Positions 36,742-46,344 are shown, counted from the first letter of the stretch. The stretch: 64,000 bases of DNA from Duganella sp. CF517 (GCF_900110275.1 NZ_FODC01000008.1:248001-312000), one strand, 5' to 3'. Numbers and translations: made by a program. Notes: generated from the letters alone by a model not told the origin.

Positions 36742-38922
36742 ATGAAAAAATTCACGGGATGGCTGATGATGGTGGTGTGTGCCGGCGTGTTGTCGGCCTG
36801 CGGCGGCGGCGGCGGTTCTCCGGGGACCAACAGCAACGGCGTGGCGCCGTCGAAGTCGGCCAGCGTGGTGCTGACGGCCAGCGCGGCGACGATCGCCTCG
36901 TCCGGCCTGGACGGCACCGAGGTGACGCTGACGGCCATCGTCAAGGACGGCGGCGGTAACGCGCTGGCCGGCGAGACGGTCAGTTTCACCACCAGCTCCG
37001 GCACCGTGACCAGCACCAACCGCTTGAGCAACGCCGCCGGCGAGGTGGTCGAAAAGCTCAGCGTCAAGGGTGACAGCTCGCTGCGCAAGATCACCGTGAC
37101 GGCCAGCGCCGGCGGCAGGACTTCGAGCCCGGTCACGATCGACGTCGTCAACGCCGTGCCGACCTTGTCGCTGACCACCGACGCCGCCACGCTGGCCTCG
37201 GTCGGCACCGCCGGCAACGAGGTGACCGTGGTGGCGCTGGTGCGCGACGCCAACAACACCGTCGTGCCGGGCGTGGCGGTCGACCTGCGCGCCGATTCGG
37301 GCAGCCTGACCCGCACCACCCGCACCACCAACGCCCAGGGCATCGTCACCGAGAAGCTCGGCACCGGCGGCGACGCCACCTCGCGCGCGATCCGGGTCAC
37401 CGCCACGGTGGCCGGCGCGGTGCCGGTCACCACCATCGTCAACGTGACCGGCAACGGCTTGACCATCAACGCCGCGCGCACCATCAACGTCGGCGCCAGC
37501 GCCGACATCACCGTCAAACTGGTCGATTCGGCCGGCAACGCGCTGGTCGGCAAGCCGGTGGTGTTCGCGTCGAACGCCAACACGCTGGTGGTCAAGGGCG
37601 GCGGCGCGGCCGTCACCAACGCCGCCGGCCAGCTCATCCTCAGTTACACGGCCGCCGGCGGCAGCGCCGACGTGGTCACCGTGCGCGCGATGGGGGAGGC
37701 GGCCTCGGCCGCTATCACCATCAACTCGTCGGCGTTCGCCATCCGCTCGCTCAACGCCGGCGGCGCCGTGCAGGGCACGGCCGCCATCGGCGGCTGCCAG
37801 CAAGTGTCCGTCACCGGCGGCCCGAGCGGCAACGTCACCATCAGCAGCTCGCGCGGCACCGTCTACAGCGACGCCGCGTGCGGCGTGCCGCTGGCCGGCA
37901 CGCTGCCGCTGAGCGGCGGCGCGGCGGTGGCCTACCTCAACGCCACCGGTCCCGGGGTCGCCACGTTGACGGCCAGCGCCGCCGGCCTGACCACCCAGAC
38001 CGAACTGGAATTCGTCGCGCCGCTGACCGCCGCCGCCACCGTCTCGCTGCAGGCCGACCCGGCCGTGATCGGCGCCAACACCGCCGGCAGCACCACCCAG
38101 CAGACCACCTTGCGCGCCGTGGTGCGCGACGGCCCGGCGCAAAACAACCCGGTCAAGAACGCCACCGTGGCGTTCTCCATCCTCACCGATCCGAGCGGTG
38201 GCACCCTGACGCAGCCGTCGGAGGTGCTCACCGGCGCCGACGGTTCGGCCACCGTCAGCTATGTGGCCGGCACCACCGCCACCGCCACCAACGGCGTGCG
38301 CATCCAGGCCAGGGTGATCGGCGGCTCCGGCGCCTCGGCGGCGGTCAACCTGACCGTGGCGCAAAAATCGCTGTTCATCAGCGCCGGCACCGGCAACACC
38401 ATCGGCACGCCGAGCAGCGCCACCTACCAGGCCGACTACGCCGTCATTGTCACCGACGCGGCCGGCAACGCGGTGGCGGGCGTCAAGCTGACCGCCTCGG
38501 TGCTGCCGTACCGCTACTACAAGGGGGTACTCAATTTCCGGGCGCCGCAGGGGCCGTGGGAACGGGTGCAGACCGCCGTGTGCGCCAACGAGGACTTGAA
38601 CACCAACGGCATCCTCGACCCGGGCGAGGACTTGAACGGCAACGGCACCCTGGAGCCGGGCATCCCGGTGACGGTCACCACCAACGTGGTCACCGACGCC
38701 AGCGGCCGCGCCACCGTGTCGCTGGTCTACCCGCGCAACTTCGTCAATTGGCTCGACGTCAACCTGACCATCCGCGGGTCGGCGTCATCCGGCACCGAGT
38801 CTTCGTACACCTCTCTGGTACACTTGATGGGCTTGAGCACCGATTACAGTGATCAATCCGTTACGCCACCAGGCGTGGTCAGCCCTTACGGGGTGGCGAC
38901 ATCGTGCAGCAATCCGCAGTGA
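36742..38922 (+). CDS. Large lipoprotein with tandem Ig-like (Big_1/invasin-type) repeats
   Basis: 726 residues. The signal peptide ends in the lipobox LSAC, followed by a Gly tract. After that, repeated domains of about 100 residues resemble the bacterial Ig-like domain 1 of invasins and intimins, rich in Thr/Ala/Val/Gly with recurring patterns such as DAAGNAVAGV, TVSFTTSSGT and NAAGQLILSY. A calcium-loop-like segment (EDLNTNGILDPGEDLNGNG) lies in the C-terminal part. It is predicted to sit on the outer membrane as an adhesion or scaffolding protein. It lies 52 bp after pilQ and before the aroKB fusion, which suggests but does not prove a pilus-related surface role. Confidence 0.82.
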   Translation: MKKFTGWLMMVVCAGVLSACGGGGGSPGTNSNGVAPSKSASVVLTASAATIASSGLDGTEVTLTAIVKDGGGNALAGETVSFTTSSGTVTSTNRLSNAAGEVVEKLSVKGDSSLRKITVTASAGGRTSSPVTIDVVNAVPTLSLTTDAATLASVGTAGNEVTVVALVRDANNTVVPGVAVDLRADSGSLTRTTRTTNAQGIVTEKLGTGGDATSRAIRVTATVAGAVPVTTIVNVTGNGLTINAARTINVGASADITVKLVDSAGNALVGKPVVFASNANTLVVKGGGAAVTNAAGQLILSYTAAGGSADVVTVRAMGEAASAAITINSSAFAIRSLNAGGAVQGTAAIGGCQQVSVTGGPSGNVTISSSRGTVYSDAACGVPLAGTLPLSGGAAVAYLNATGPGVATLTASAAGLTTQTELEFVAPLTAAATVSLQADPAVIGANTAGSTTQQTTLRAVVRDGPAQNNPVKNATVAFSILTDPSGGTLTQPSEVLTGADGSATVSYVAGTTATATNGVRIQARVIGGSGASAAVNLTVAQKSLFISAGTGNTIGTPSSATYQADYAVIVTDAAGNAVAGVKLTASVLPYRYYKGVLNFRAPQGPWERVQTAVCANEDLNTNGILDPGEDLNGNGTLEPGIPVTVTTNVVTDASGRATVSLVYPRNFVNWLDVNLTIRGSASSGTESSYTSLVHLMGLSTDYSDQSVTPPGVVSPYGVATSCSNPQ

Positions 38923-38992
38923 TCGGCCGTCATCGGCCGCGATCCGCTGGCGGGGCAGCCGGTGCCGCCGCCCGCATTTAGTTGGATCGTGC

Positions 38993-40636
38993 ATGCAAAA
39001 TGTGTTTTTAGTCGGCTTGATGGGGGCGGGAAAGACCACCATCGGCCGCATCTTGGCCCGCAAACTGGGTCTGCGGTTCATGGATTCGGACCACGAGATC
39101 GAGGCCCGCACCGGCGCCTCCATCCCGTGGATCTTCGAAATCGAAGGTGAACCGAGCTTTCGCCGGCGCGAGGCCGAGGTCATCCGCGAGCTCAGCGGCC
39201 AGCAGGACCTGGTGCTGGCCACCGGCGGCGGCGCCGTGCTCGATCCGGACAGCCGCGCCTTCCTCAAAGCGCGCGGCACCGTCATTTACCTGCGCACGAC
39301 CGTGCACAGCATCCTGCAACGCACCGCGCACGACAAGAACCGGCCGCTGCTGCAGACGGCCGACCCGCGCAAAAAGCTCGAGGAATTGATGGCCGTGCGC
39401 GATCCGCTGTACATGGAGATCGCCGACGTAGTCATCGATACCGGCCGACCTAACGTACAATCGATGGTCCAATCCATTTTGACCCAGCTGGAGAGGCTGG
39501 CCTGCGAGGCCGCCCCCAACTGCGTCACCCAAGCGGAACCATCGATGAACGAAGAATCCACCATCCTGTTGAATGTCGACCTGGGCGAGCGCAGCTACCC
39601 GATCTCGATCGGCCCGGCGCTGCTGGCCGACGGCGCGCTGCTGGCGCGCCACGTGCACGGCGGCAAGGTCGCCATCGTCACCAACACCACCGTCGCGCCG
39701 CTATACCTGGCGCGGATCGAGGCCGGCCTGCGCAGTGCCGGAAAGCAAGTCATGACCGTCGTCTTGCCGGACGGCGAGGAGTTCAAGACCTGGGCCAGCC
39801 TGATGCAGATCTTCGACGCGCTGCTGGCCAACAAGGCCGACCGCAAGACCACCCTGATCGCGCTCGGCGGCGGCGTCATCGGCGACCTGACCGGTTACGC
39901 GGCCGCCAGCTACATGCGCGGCGTCGACTTCATCCAGGTGCCGACCACGTTGCTGTCGCAGGTCGACTCGTCGGTCGGCGGCAAGACCGGCATCAACCAT
40001 CCGCTGGGCAAGAACATGATCGGCGCGTTTTATCAACCGCGCGCGGTGATCGCCGACACCTCGACCCTGGAAACGTTGCCGGCGCGCGAGCTGTCGGCCG
40101 GCCTGGCCGAGGTCATCAAGCACGGCGCCATCATCGACGCCGCCTTCTTCGACTGGATCGAGGCCAACATCGGCAAGCTGATGGCGCGCGACAAGGGCGC
40201 GTTGGCGTACGCGATCGCCCGCTCGTGCGAGATCAAGGCCGACGTCGTGCGCCAGGACGAGCGCGAGGGCGGCCTGCGCGCCATCCTCAACTTCGGCCAC
40301 ACCTTCGGCCACGCGATCGAGAACGGCCTGGGCTACGGCGAATGGCTGCACGGCGAGGCGGTCGGCTGCGGCATGGTGATGGCGGCCGACCTGTCGCGCC
40401 GCATGGGGCTGGTGGACGAGGCCACCGTGGCGCGCGTGCGCGCGCTGGTGGAGGCGGCCGGCCTGCCGGTCAAGGCGCCGGACCTGAGCGCCGAGCGCTG
40501 GCTCGAGCTGATGGAGGTCGACAAAAAGAACGAGGGCGGCGCCATCAAGTTCATCCTGCTCAAGCCGCTGGGGGCGCCAAGCATCACCAACGCGCCGCGC
40601 GAGCTGCTGCTGGCCACGCTGGCCGCCAGCGTCTAA
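38993..40636 (+). CDS. aroKB: Bifunctional shikimate kinase / 3-dehydroquinate synthase (AroK-AroB fusion)
   Basis: One uninterrupted frame of 547 residues encodes both enzymes. Residues 1 to about 175 are shikimate kinase: P-loop GLMGAGKTT and the DSDHEIE and GGGAVLD motifs. From about residue 185 (MNEESTILLNVDLGERSYPI) the rest is dehydroquinate synthase, with the NAD site LGGGVIGDLTGY, the conserved TTLLSQVDSSVGGKTGIN, and the metal-binding HGEAVG and FGHTFGHAIE histidines. They catalyse the fifth and second steps of the shikimate pathway. In most bacteria aroK and aroB are adjacent separate genes. An internal ATG at 39545 could still allow separate AroB. The start at 38993 (MQNVFLVGLMGAGK) is family-typical. 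Confidence 0.93.
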   Translation: MQNVFLVGLMGAGKTTIGRILARKLGLRFMDSDHEIEARTGASIPWIFEIEGEPSFRRREAEVIRELSGQQDLVLATGGGAVLDPDSRAFLKARGTVIYLRTTVHSILQRTAHDKNRPLLQTADPRKKLEELMAVRDPLYMEIADVVIDTGRPNVQSMVQSILTQLERLACEAAPNCVTQAEPSMNEESTILLNVDLGERSYPISIGPALLADGALLARHVHGGKVAIVTNTTVAPLYLARIEAGLRSAGKQVMTVVLPDGEEFKTWASLMQIFDALLANKADRKTTLIALGGGVIGDLTGYAAASYMRGVDFIQVPTTLLSQVDSSVGGKTGINHPLGKNMIGAFYQPRAVIADTSTLETLPARELSAGLAEVIKHGAIIDAAFFDWIEANIGKLMARDKGALAYAIARSCEIKADVVRQDEREGGLRAILNFGHTFGHAIENGLGYGEWLHGEAVGCGMVMAADLSRRMGLVDEATVARVRALVEAAGLPVKAPDLSAERWLELMEVDKKNEGGAIKFILLKPLGAPSITNAPRELLLATLAASV

Positions 40637-40646
40637 GGGGCCAGCG

Positions 40647-41783
40647 ATGCTGCCCGAAGAGTACCTGGCCCCGTACGCCGCTCATTCCGCCGGCGGCGCC
40701 GGCCGCCGCTATCCGGAGACGGCGCATTCGTCGCGCAGCCAGTTCCAGCGCGACCGCGACCGCATCATCCATTCGTCGGCGTTCCGCCGGCTCGAATACA
40801 AGACCCAGGTGTTCCTCAACCACGAGGGCGACCTGTTCCGCACCCGGCTGACGCACAGCCTCGAGGTGGCGCAGGTGGGCCGCTCGCTGGCGCGCAACCT
40901 GCGGCTGAACGAGGACCTGGTCGAGGCGATCTCGCTGGCGCACGACCTCGGCCACACGCCGTTCGGCCACGTCGGCCAGGACGTGCTCAACGAATGCATG
41001 AAGGAACACGGCGGCTTCGAGCACAACCTGCAAAGCCTGCGCGTGGTCGACGAGCTGGAGGAACACTACGGCGCCTACGACGGCTTGAACCTGATGTTCG
41101 AGACGCGCGAGGGCATCCTCAAGCACTGCTCGCTGACCAACGCCCGCCTGCTGGGACCGGTCGCGGTGCGCTTCATCGACCGCACCCAGCCGTCGCTGGA
41201 GGCGCAGCTGACCAATCTGGCCGACGAGATCGCCTACAACAGCCACGACATCGACGACGGCCTGCGCTCCGGCCTGATCACCATCGAGCAACTGGAGCAG
41301 GTCGACTTCTTCGCGCGCCTGTGGCGCGACGTGCAGCACACCTTCCCGGGGCTGTCGGGACGGCGCGCGATCTACGAAACGTTGCGGCGCCTGATCACGG
41401 CGCTGGCCGACGACCTGATCGTCACCTCCGGCGCCTTGCTGGCCGACGCCGCGCCCAAGAGTATCGACGACGTGCGCGCGGCGCCGCCGCTGATCCGCTT
41501 CTCCGATCCGATGCGCAAGGACGCGACCGAGCTCAAGCGCTTCCTGCGCGAGAACCTGTACCGCCACTACAAGGTCAACCGCATGCGCGTGAAGGCCAGC
41601 CGCATCGTGCGCGAGCTGTACGAATCGTTCATGGCCGAGCCCGTCTTGCTGCCGCCGGATTACCAGGACAAATCGGGCGACGTCGGCAAGCAGGCGCGCA
41701 AGATCGCCGACTACATCGCCGGCATGACCGACCGCTACGCCATCCGCGAACACCGCCGTTTGTTCTCGCTCGACGAGCTTTGA
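40647..41783 (+). CDS. dgt: Deoxyguanosinetriphosphate triphosphohydrolase-like protein
   Basis: A cytosolic HD-domain enzyme that hydrolyses dNTPs to deoxynucleoside and triphosphate. 378 residues, the size of the shorter dGTPase-like type. The HD metal site is visible: the first His in RLTHSLEVAQ, HD in SLAHDLGHTPFGH, and a later Asp in the DEIAYNSHDIDDG motif. It starts ten bases after aroKB with AGGGG before it, so it probably belongs to the same transcript, a pairing frequent in betaproteobacteria. Confidence 0.95.
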   Translation: MLPEEYLAPYAAHSAGGAGRRYPETAHSSRSQFQRDRDRIIHSSAFRRLEYKTQVFLNHEGDLFRTRLTHSLEVAQVGRSLARNLRLNEDLVEAISLAHDLGHTPFGHVGQDVLNECMKEHGGFEHNLQSLRVVDELEEHYGAYDGLNLMFETREGILKHCSLTNARLLGPVAVRFIDRTQPSLEAQLTNLADEIAYNSHDIDDGLRSGLITIEQLEQVDFFARLWRDVQHTFPGLSGRRAIYETLRRLITALADDLIVTSGALLADAAPKSIDDVRAAPPLIRFSDPMRKDATELKRFLRENLYRHYKVNRMRVKASRIVRELYESFMAEPVLLPPDYQDKSGDVGKQARKIADYIAGMTDRYAIREHRRLFSLDEL

Positions 41784-41837
41784 GTCCAATCAAACGAACA
41801 CCCTTGATCGTCCGCGCCGTTGGGATGATCATGGGGG

Positions 41838-42185
41838 ATGGACGAGCAAATCACTCAACTCGATAGACGCCTGACCGCTGTGGAGCGGGATATTGCTGTT
41901 TTTACGGCGGAGGCGCGGGCGCACTACGCCACCAAGGAAGACCTTGCCCGATTGGAGGCGCGGATTGCTGTTATCCAATCCAACTACGCGACAACACAGG
42001 ATATATCGGATCTGCGCTCTGACGCGGAGGCATCGATCCAAGCACTGGAGGTTCGGTTGATCGCGCAAATTGCTGCTTTGGAAGGCAAGATTCTCGACAT
42101 GGAAAACCGACATTTGCGCTGGACCGTCGGAGCCATAGTCGCCGTCGCAGGTATCGTGCTAGCCATCGTTCGAACATTTCCGTGA
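41838..42185 (+). CDS. Small coiled-coil protein with C-terminal membrane anchor
   Basis: 115 residues of unknown function. Residues 1 to about 90 form a heptad-rich coiled coil (LDRRLTAVERDIAV, LARLEARIAVIQSNY, IQALEVRLIAQIAALEGKI). A single membrane segment closes the protein (TVGAIVAVAGIVLAIV, about residues 95-111), with the N-terminus presumably in the cytoplasm. The architecture resembles phage XhlA-like and DUF1640-like proteins, but I do not assign it. The ATG has GGGGG six bases before it. It stands 54 bp after dgt and converges with mutY. Confidence 0.65.
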   Translation: MDEQITQLDRRLTAVERDIAVFTAEARAHYATKEDLARLEARIAVIQSNYATTQDISDLRSDAEASIQALEVRLIAQIAALEGKILDMENRHLRWTVGAIVAVAGIVLAIVRTFP

Positions 42186-42231
42186 GGTGGCTATGGACAG
42201 GCGTGTTCATGGCGTTCGTCAGGTTTGCCGT

Positions 42232-43365
42232 CTAAAACGCCATCCGCGCCTGCGCGTCGCGCGCGTCGCCCATCAACTCCAGCAGCAGCTTCTTGATCGG
42301 CGCCGGCAGCGCCGCGTCGGCCAGTTTGGCCGCGTCGTACCAGACGTGGCCGGCCTCGGCCGCCATCGGCACGCGCCGCGCCAACGTCACGCGGTATGGC
42401 GCGATGTGCAGTTTGTAGTGCGTGAACACATGCGTGACCGTCGACAGCCGCTCGTGCGATTCCATTTCGCCGAACTTGCCGACCGCCAGTATCAGCGCGT
42501 CGTCGCCCGCCGCCGGGATGTCGTCGTCCTCGGCCAGCACATGGCCGTCGAGCTCGGGCAGCGACAGCAAGCCGCCCCAGATGCCGGTCGGCGGCCGCTG
42601 CTCCAGCAATACCTGGCCGTTGTCGATAATCGCCAGCATCACCGAGTGCTTTTCCGGCGACGTCTTCTTCGGCTTGCGCACCGGCAGGTCCCTGGTGCGG
42701 TTGGTGGCGAAGGCCACGCAGCGCGGCTGCATCGGGCAGCGTTCGCACGACGGGCTGCTGCGCGTGCACAGGGTCGCGCCCATGTCCATCAAACCCTGCG
42801 TGTACGACTCGATGCCTTGCTCCGGCAGCAGCGCCTCCGCGCGGCGCCACATCATCTCCTCGGTGCGGCGCTCGCCCGGATAGGCGTCGATGCCGAACAC
42901 CCGCGCGAACACCCGCTTGACGTTGCCGTCCATGATGGCCGCGCGCGTCCCGCTCGAAAACGCCGAGATCGCCGCCGCCGTCGAACGGCCGATGCCGGGC
43001 AGCTCGGCCAGCAGCGCCGGATCGGACGGGAACACGCCGTCGTACTCGGCCACCACGCGCTGCGCGCACTTGTGCAGGTTGCGCGCGCGGGTGTAGTAGC
43101 CCAGGCCGCTCCACTGCGCCATGACGTCCTCGACCGGCGCCGCCGCCAGCTCGCGCAGGGTCGGGAAGCGCTCCAGGAAGCGCGCGTAATAGCCCAGCAC
43201 GGCCGACACCTGCGTCTGCTGCAGCATGATTTCTGACAGCCAGATCAGGTAGGCGTCGGTGGTGTTTTGCCACGGCAGCGCGTGGCGCCCGTGCTGCTTC
43301 TGCCAGCCGATCAGGTCCGATGAAAAACTCGGATCGGCGAAATCCTCAACAACTTCAACCTTCAT
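42232..43365 (-). CDS. mutY: A/G-specific adenine DNA glycosylase MutY
   Basis: Removes adenine mispaired with 8-oxoguanine in base excision repair. 377 residues. The catalytic Glu45 is in SEIMLQQTQV, and the helix-hairpin-helix with catalytic Asp is in LPGIGRSTAAAI and IMDGNVKRV. The 4Fe-4S cluster cysteines have the canonical C-X6-C-X2-C-X5-C spacing (CTRSSPSCERCPMQPRC). A C-terminal MutT-like domain recognises the oxidised guanine. It sits downstream of the dynamin-like gene and of mutM, its partner in the GO repair system, on the same strand. Confidence 0.97.
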   Translation of the reverse strand: MKVEVVEDFADPSFSSDLIGWQKQHGRHALPWQNTTDAYLIWLSEIMLQQTQVSAVLGYYARFLERFPTLRELAAAPVEDVMAQWSGLGYYTRARNLHKCAQRVVAEYDGVFPSDPALLAELPGIGRSTAAAISAFSSGTRAAIMDGNVKRVFARVFGIDAYPGERRTEEMMWRRAEALLPEQGIESYTQGLMDMGATLCTRSSPSCERCPMQPRCVAFATNRTRDLPVRKPKKTSPEKHSVMLAIIDNGQVLLEQRPPTGIWGGLLSLPELDGHVLAEDDDIPAAGDDALILAVGKFGEMESHERLSTVTHVFTHYKLHIAPYRVTLARRVPMAAEAGHVWYDAAKLADAALPAPIKKLLLELMGDARDAQARMAF

Positions 43366-43392
43366 TGCGTTCCTAAATTAATTCTTGAAAAA

Positions 43393-45324
43393 TCACGCGG
43401 CGGCCTCGAGCGCGTCGAATTCCGCGTCGATGGCGATGCCGATGGCGGCGGCCAGTTCGGTCAGCCGCAGCTTTTGCGCCTCCAGCTGCTGCTGGCTGGC
43501 CTCGAACGCGTCGATCTTCTGCTCCAGGCTGTCGGTGGCGTCGTGGATGCGCTGGATCGACGCCAGCCGGTGCTTGAGCTGGTCCTTGTGCTGGCGGATC
43601 TGCGCCTCCAGCGGCGCCATGACGACCTTCAGCCACGCCTCGGCGTCGTTGTTGGCCGACTTGAAGCAGCCGCGCACGCGCGAGGCGATGGTGTCGAAAA
43701 ACTTCTCCATCAGCACCACGCGGCTGGTCGTGATCAGGGTGGCGGTGCCGAACTGCTTGTAGTAGATCGTCTCGATCGATGCGATCTCGTCGCGGTACGG
43801 TTGCAGCGAAAACGGCATCGGCAGCGCCAACGTCAAGCCGTGCTCGCTGGCGAAGCGGCGGTACATCACGCCCATCATCTCGCTGATCTCGACGGTCTTG
43901 CGCTCGGAGGCGTCGAGGTTGGCGCGGATGCGCTCGAAGTAATTGCGCACCGCCTCGCGCACGCCGGTGAAAAAGCGGCTGCGCTGCATCTGCTCGCGCA
44001 CCAGGTCGATATCGTCGCGCACGATGTCCATGCCGATGCTGGTGTAGAGCTCGGTCGACAGCCGCGTGAACACGGCGCGCGTGGCCTGCAGCTTGAACAG
44101 GCTGGTGTCGAATTCCTTTTTCTCGACATCGATGCGGCGCATCATGTGGGCGATCACCGTCTGGTTCTTGCCGCGCAAGCTTTTCAGCTCGTGCAACTGC
44201 TCGACGATGCCGCGCGAGCGCGCGTTGACCAGCGCCATCTGCGCCACGCTCAGCGCCTGCAATTCCTCGCGCAGTTGCTTGCGCACGATGTCCTTCTTGG
44301 CCGGGATCAGCTCGTCGAACAGCGCCGCCTCGAGCGCTTGCAGGCGGCTGCGGGCGAGCAGGGCCTTGTCCTGCGTGATCTTGCCCACCAGCGCCTTTTG
44401 CGCCGACACCGGAAACACCTGGCGCGGCTCGAGCGCCAGCACGTGGGCGACGTTGGCCTGCTGGCGTTCGATCTCGACATCGACCTCGGCCTGGCTGCGC
44501 AGCTCGTCCCACATGCTGTCGATCTTGTTGAGCACGACGAGGCGGCCGGCGCCGGCGCCGATGTGGTTGCGCCAGACCTCGATGTCGCTCTTGGTCACGC
44601 CGGTGTCGGCGGCCAGGATGAACAGCACCGCGTGCGCGTTCGGGATCAGGTTCAACGTCAGTTCCGGCTCGGTGCCGATGGCGTTCAGGCCGGGCGTGTC
44701 GAGGATCACCAGCCCCTGCTTGAGCAGCGGGTGCGGAAAGTTGATGATGGCGTGGCGCCACAGCGAAATCTCGACCTTGCCGTCGTCGCTCAAGGTCACC
44801 TGCATGTCGGGGTCGTCCTCGTCGTACAGGCCGTAGCGCTTGGCCTCGTCGACCGGCACGTGGCGCGTCATGCTGACCTGCTTGAAGACCTCGTGCATGT
44901 CGGCGCCGACGTCCAGGTTCAGCGGCAGCACGGTCCACGCCGACGGCTGGTCGCGGTAGTCGCCGGTCGACAGGTTGTCGGCCCGCGTCTCGATCGGCAG
45001 CAGGCGGATCGACGGCGCGAAGCTGGGGTCGTACATCAGCTCGGTCGGGCACATGGTGGTGCGCCCGGCCGCCGACGGCAGGATGCGCTGGCCGTAGTCG
45101 GCGAAGAAGATGGCGTTGATCAGCTCGGATTTGCCGCGCGAGAACTCGGCGACGAAGGCCACCGACAGTTTATCGTCGGCCAGCCGCGCCAGCGTGCGGG
45201 CGATGCGCTGGTCGGTGGCGGCGTCGGTCAGCGACGCGGCCGCCACCCAGGACTGGTAGTTTTTCAGCGCCGTCACCACGCCTTGCCGCCAGGCGCTGTA
45301 CTGCTCGAAATCCCTGGCCATCAT
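43393..45324 (-). CDS. Bacterial dynamin-like GTPase
   Basis: 643 residues from ATG 45324. The GTPase domain has a degenerate P-loop (AEFSRGKSE, where the first Gly of GxxxxGKS is Ala), G3 in LDTPGLNA and G4 in LNKID. Long helical stretches follow, compatible with a dynamin stalk and assembly region, and the end is a Gln/Glu/Leu-rich coiled coil (DAFEASQQQLEAQKLRLTELAAAIG). A longer frame to 45420 would overlap mutM, so the shorter start is preferred. Bacterial dynamins remodel or protect membranes, but no function can be taken from this sequence. It lies 23 bp after mutM and 27 bp before mutY, so all three may be co-transcribed. Confidence 0.87.
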   Translation of the reverse strand: MMARDFEQYSAWRQGVVTALKNYQSWVAAASLTDAATDQRIARTLARLADDKLSVAFVAEFSRGKSELINAIFFADYGQRILPSAAGRTTMCPTELMYDPSFAPSIRLLPIETRADNLSTGDYRDQPSAWTVLPLNLDVGADMHEVFKQVSMTRHVPVDEAKRYGLYDEDDPDMQVTLSDDGKVEISLWRHAIINFPHPLLKQGLVILDTPGLNAIGTEPELTLNLIPNAHAVLFILAADTGVTKSDIEVWRNHIGAGAGRLVVLNKIDSMWDELRSQAEVDVEIERQQANVAHVLALEPRQVFPVSAQKALVGKITQDKALLARSRLQALEAALFDELIPAKKDIVRKQLREELQALSVAQMALVNARSRGIVEQLHELKSLRGKNQTVIAHMMRRIDVEKKEFDTSLFKLQATRAVFTRLSTELYTSIGMDIVRDDIDLVREQMQRSRFFTGVREAVRNYFERIRANLDASERKTVEISEMMGVMYRRFASEHGLTLALPMPFSLQPYRDEIASIETIYYKQFGTATLITTSRVVLMEKFFDTIASRVRGCFKSANNDAEAWLKVVMAPLEAQIRQHKDQLKHRLASIQRIHDATDSLEQKIDAFEASQQQLEAQKLRLTELAAAIGIAIDAEFDALEAAA

Positions 45325-45347
45325 GCTTTCCGCCCTTGTTCTAGAGT

Positions 45348-46181
45348 TCACTTCTGGCAATTGACACAGTAAAAAGTGGAGCGCTGCCCCTGTTTGATCT
45401 GCCGCACCGGCGCCGCGCACACCTTGCAGGGCACGCCAGCACGATCATAGACGAAATACGTCTGCTGGAAATAACCGGACTGGCCGTTGACGCTAATAAA
45501 ATCGCGCAGGGTGCTGCCGCCCTGGATGATCGCCTCGGCCAGGATTTCGCGGATCGCCTGCGCCAGTTTCTCGTAGCGGGCCAGGCTGATGCGCTTGGCC
45601 GGCGTCTTCGGATTGATGCCGGCGCGGAATAAACTTTCCGAGGCGTAAATATTGCCGACGCCGACCACGATATCGCCGGCCAGCAGCACCTGCTTGACCG
45701 GCGCGCTGCGCTGGCGGGTCTGATCGTACAACAGTTTGCCGCTGAAGCCGGTCTCCAGCGGCTCCACGCCCAGCTCGCGCAGCAGCACGTGGTGTTCGAG
45801 CAGGCCGTCGGCGTCGTCGTGCCACAGCACGGCGCCGAAGCGGCGCGGGTCCTTCATGCGCAGCACCTGTTTGCCCCGCGGGCCCTCGACCACGAGGTCG
45901 AAATGGTCGTGCTTTTCCGGCTCGATGCCGGTGTCCATCACCCGCAGGTGGCCGGACATGCCCAGGTGGATGATCAGGGTGCCGTGTTCGAAATGGACCA
46001 GCAGGTATTTCCCGCGCCGTCCGGTGCGCACCACCAGCCGCCCCGCCAGCAATTGTTGCAGCTGCGCGGGAAACGGCCAGCGCAGGCCTTCGCGCCGCAG
46101 CACCACGTCGTGCACGGTGCGGCCTTCGATATGGGGCGCGACGCCGCGCCGGGTCACTTCAACTTCTGGTAATTCTGGCAT
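45348..46181 (-). CDS. mutM: Formamidopyrimidine-DNA glycosylase MutM (Fpg)
   Basis: Excises 8-oxoguanine and ring-opened purines and cleaves the abasic site. 277 residues. The N-terminal catalytic sequence MPELPEVEVTRR (Pro as nucleophile after Met removal, with Glu), the helix-two-turn-helix region with the conserved Lys (FEHGTLIIHLGMSG) and the C-terminal zinc finger (CKVC then CVNC) are all present. It is the first gene of the mutM/dynamin-like/mutY cluster and divergent from the TPR lipoprotein gene. Confidence 0.97.
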   Translation of the reverse strand: MPELPEVEVTRRGVAPHIEGRTVHDVVLRREGLRWPFPAQLQQLLAGRLVVRTGRRGKYLLVHFEHGTLIIHLGMSGHLRVMDTGIEPEKHDHFDLVVEGPRGKQVLRMKDPRRFGAVLWHDDADGLLEHHVLLRELGVEPLETGFSGKLLYDQTRQRSAPVKQVLLAGDIVVGVGNIYASESLFRAGINPKTPAKRISLARYEKLAQAIREILAEAIIQGGSTLRDFISVNGQSGYFQQTYFVYDRAGVPCKVCAAPVRQIKQGQRSTFYCVNCQK

Positions 46182-46344
46182 GTGGATGGCAAATGAGGGC
46201 TAATCGTCGAATATCGGGGCGCTGGCAGCGGCCGCAACCTGGCCGGGACAAAATATTTGGTTACACTAGTCAAAACACACAAGCGAGGCGTTGCGCGTAA
46301 AATCATCGCCAACCTTGCTGACCATTGCCGACCAGGATCTTCCC

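Noticed and set aside
34320..37637. Minus-strand frame of 1105 codons opposite pilQ and the Ig lipoprotein
   Set aside because: Antisense of two well-supported genes. The translation is Val/Asp/Arg/His-rich, as expected for the complementary strand of GC-rich codons; no domain or start signal.
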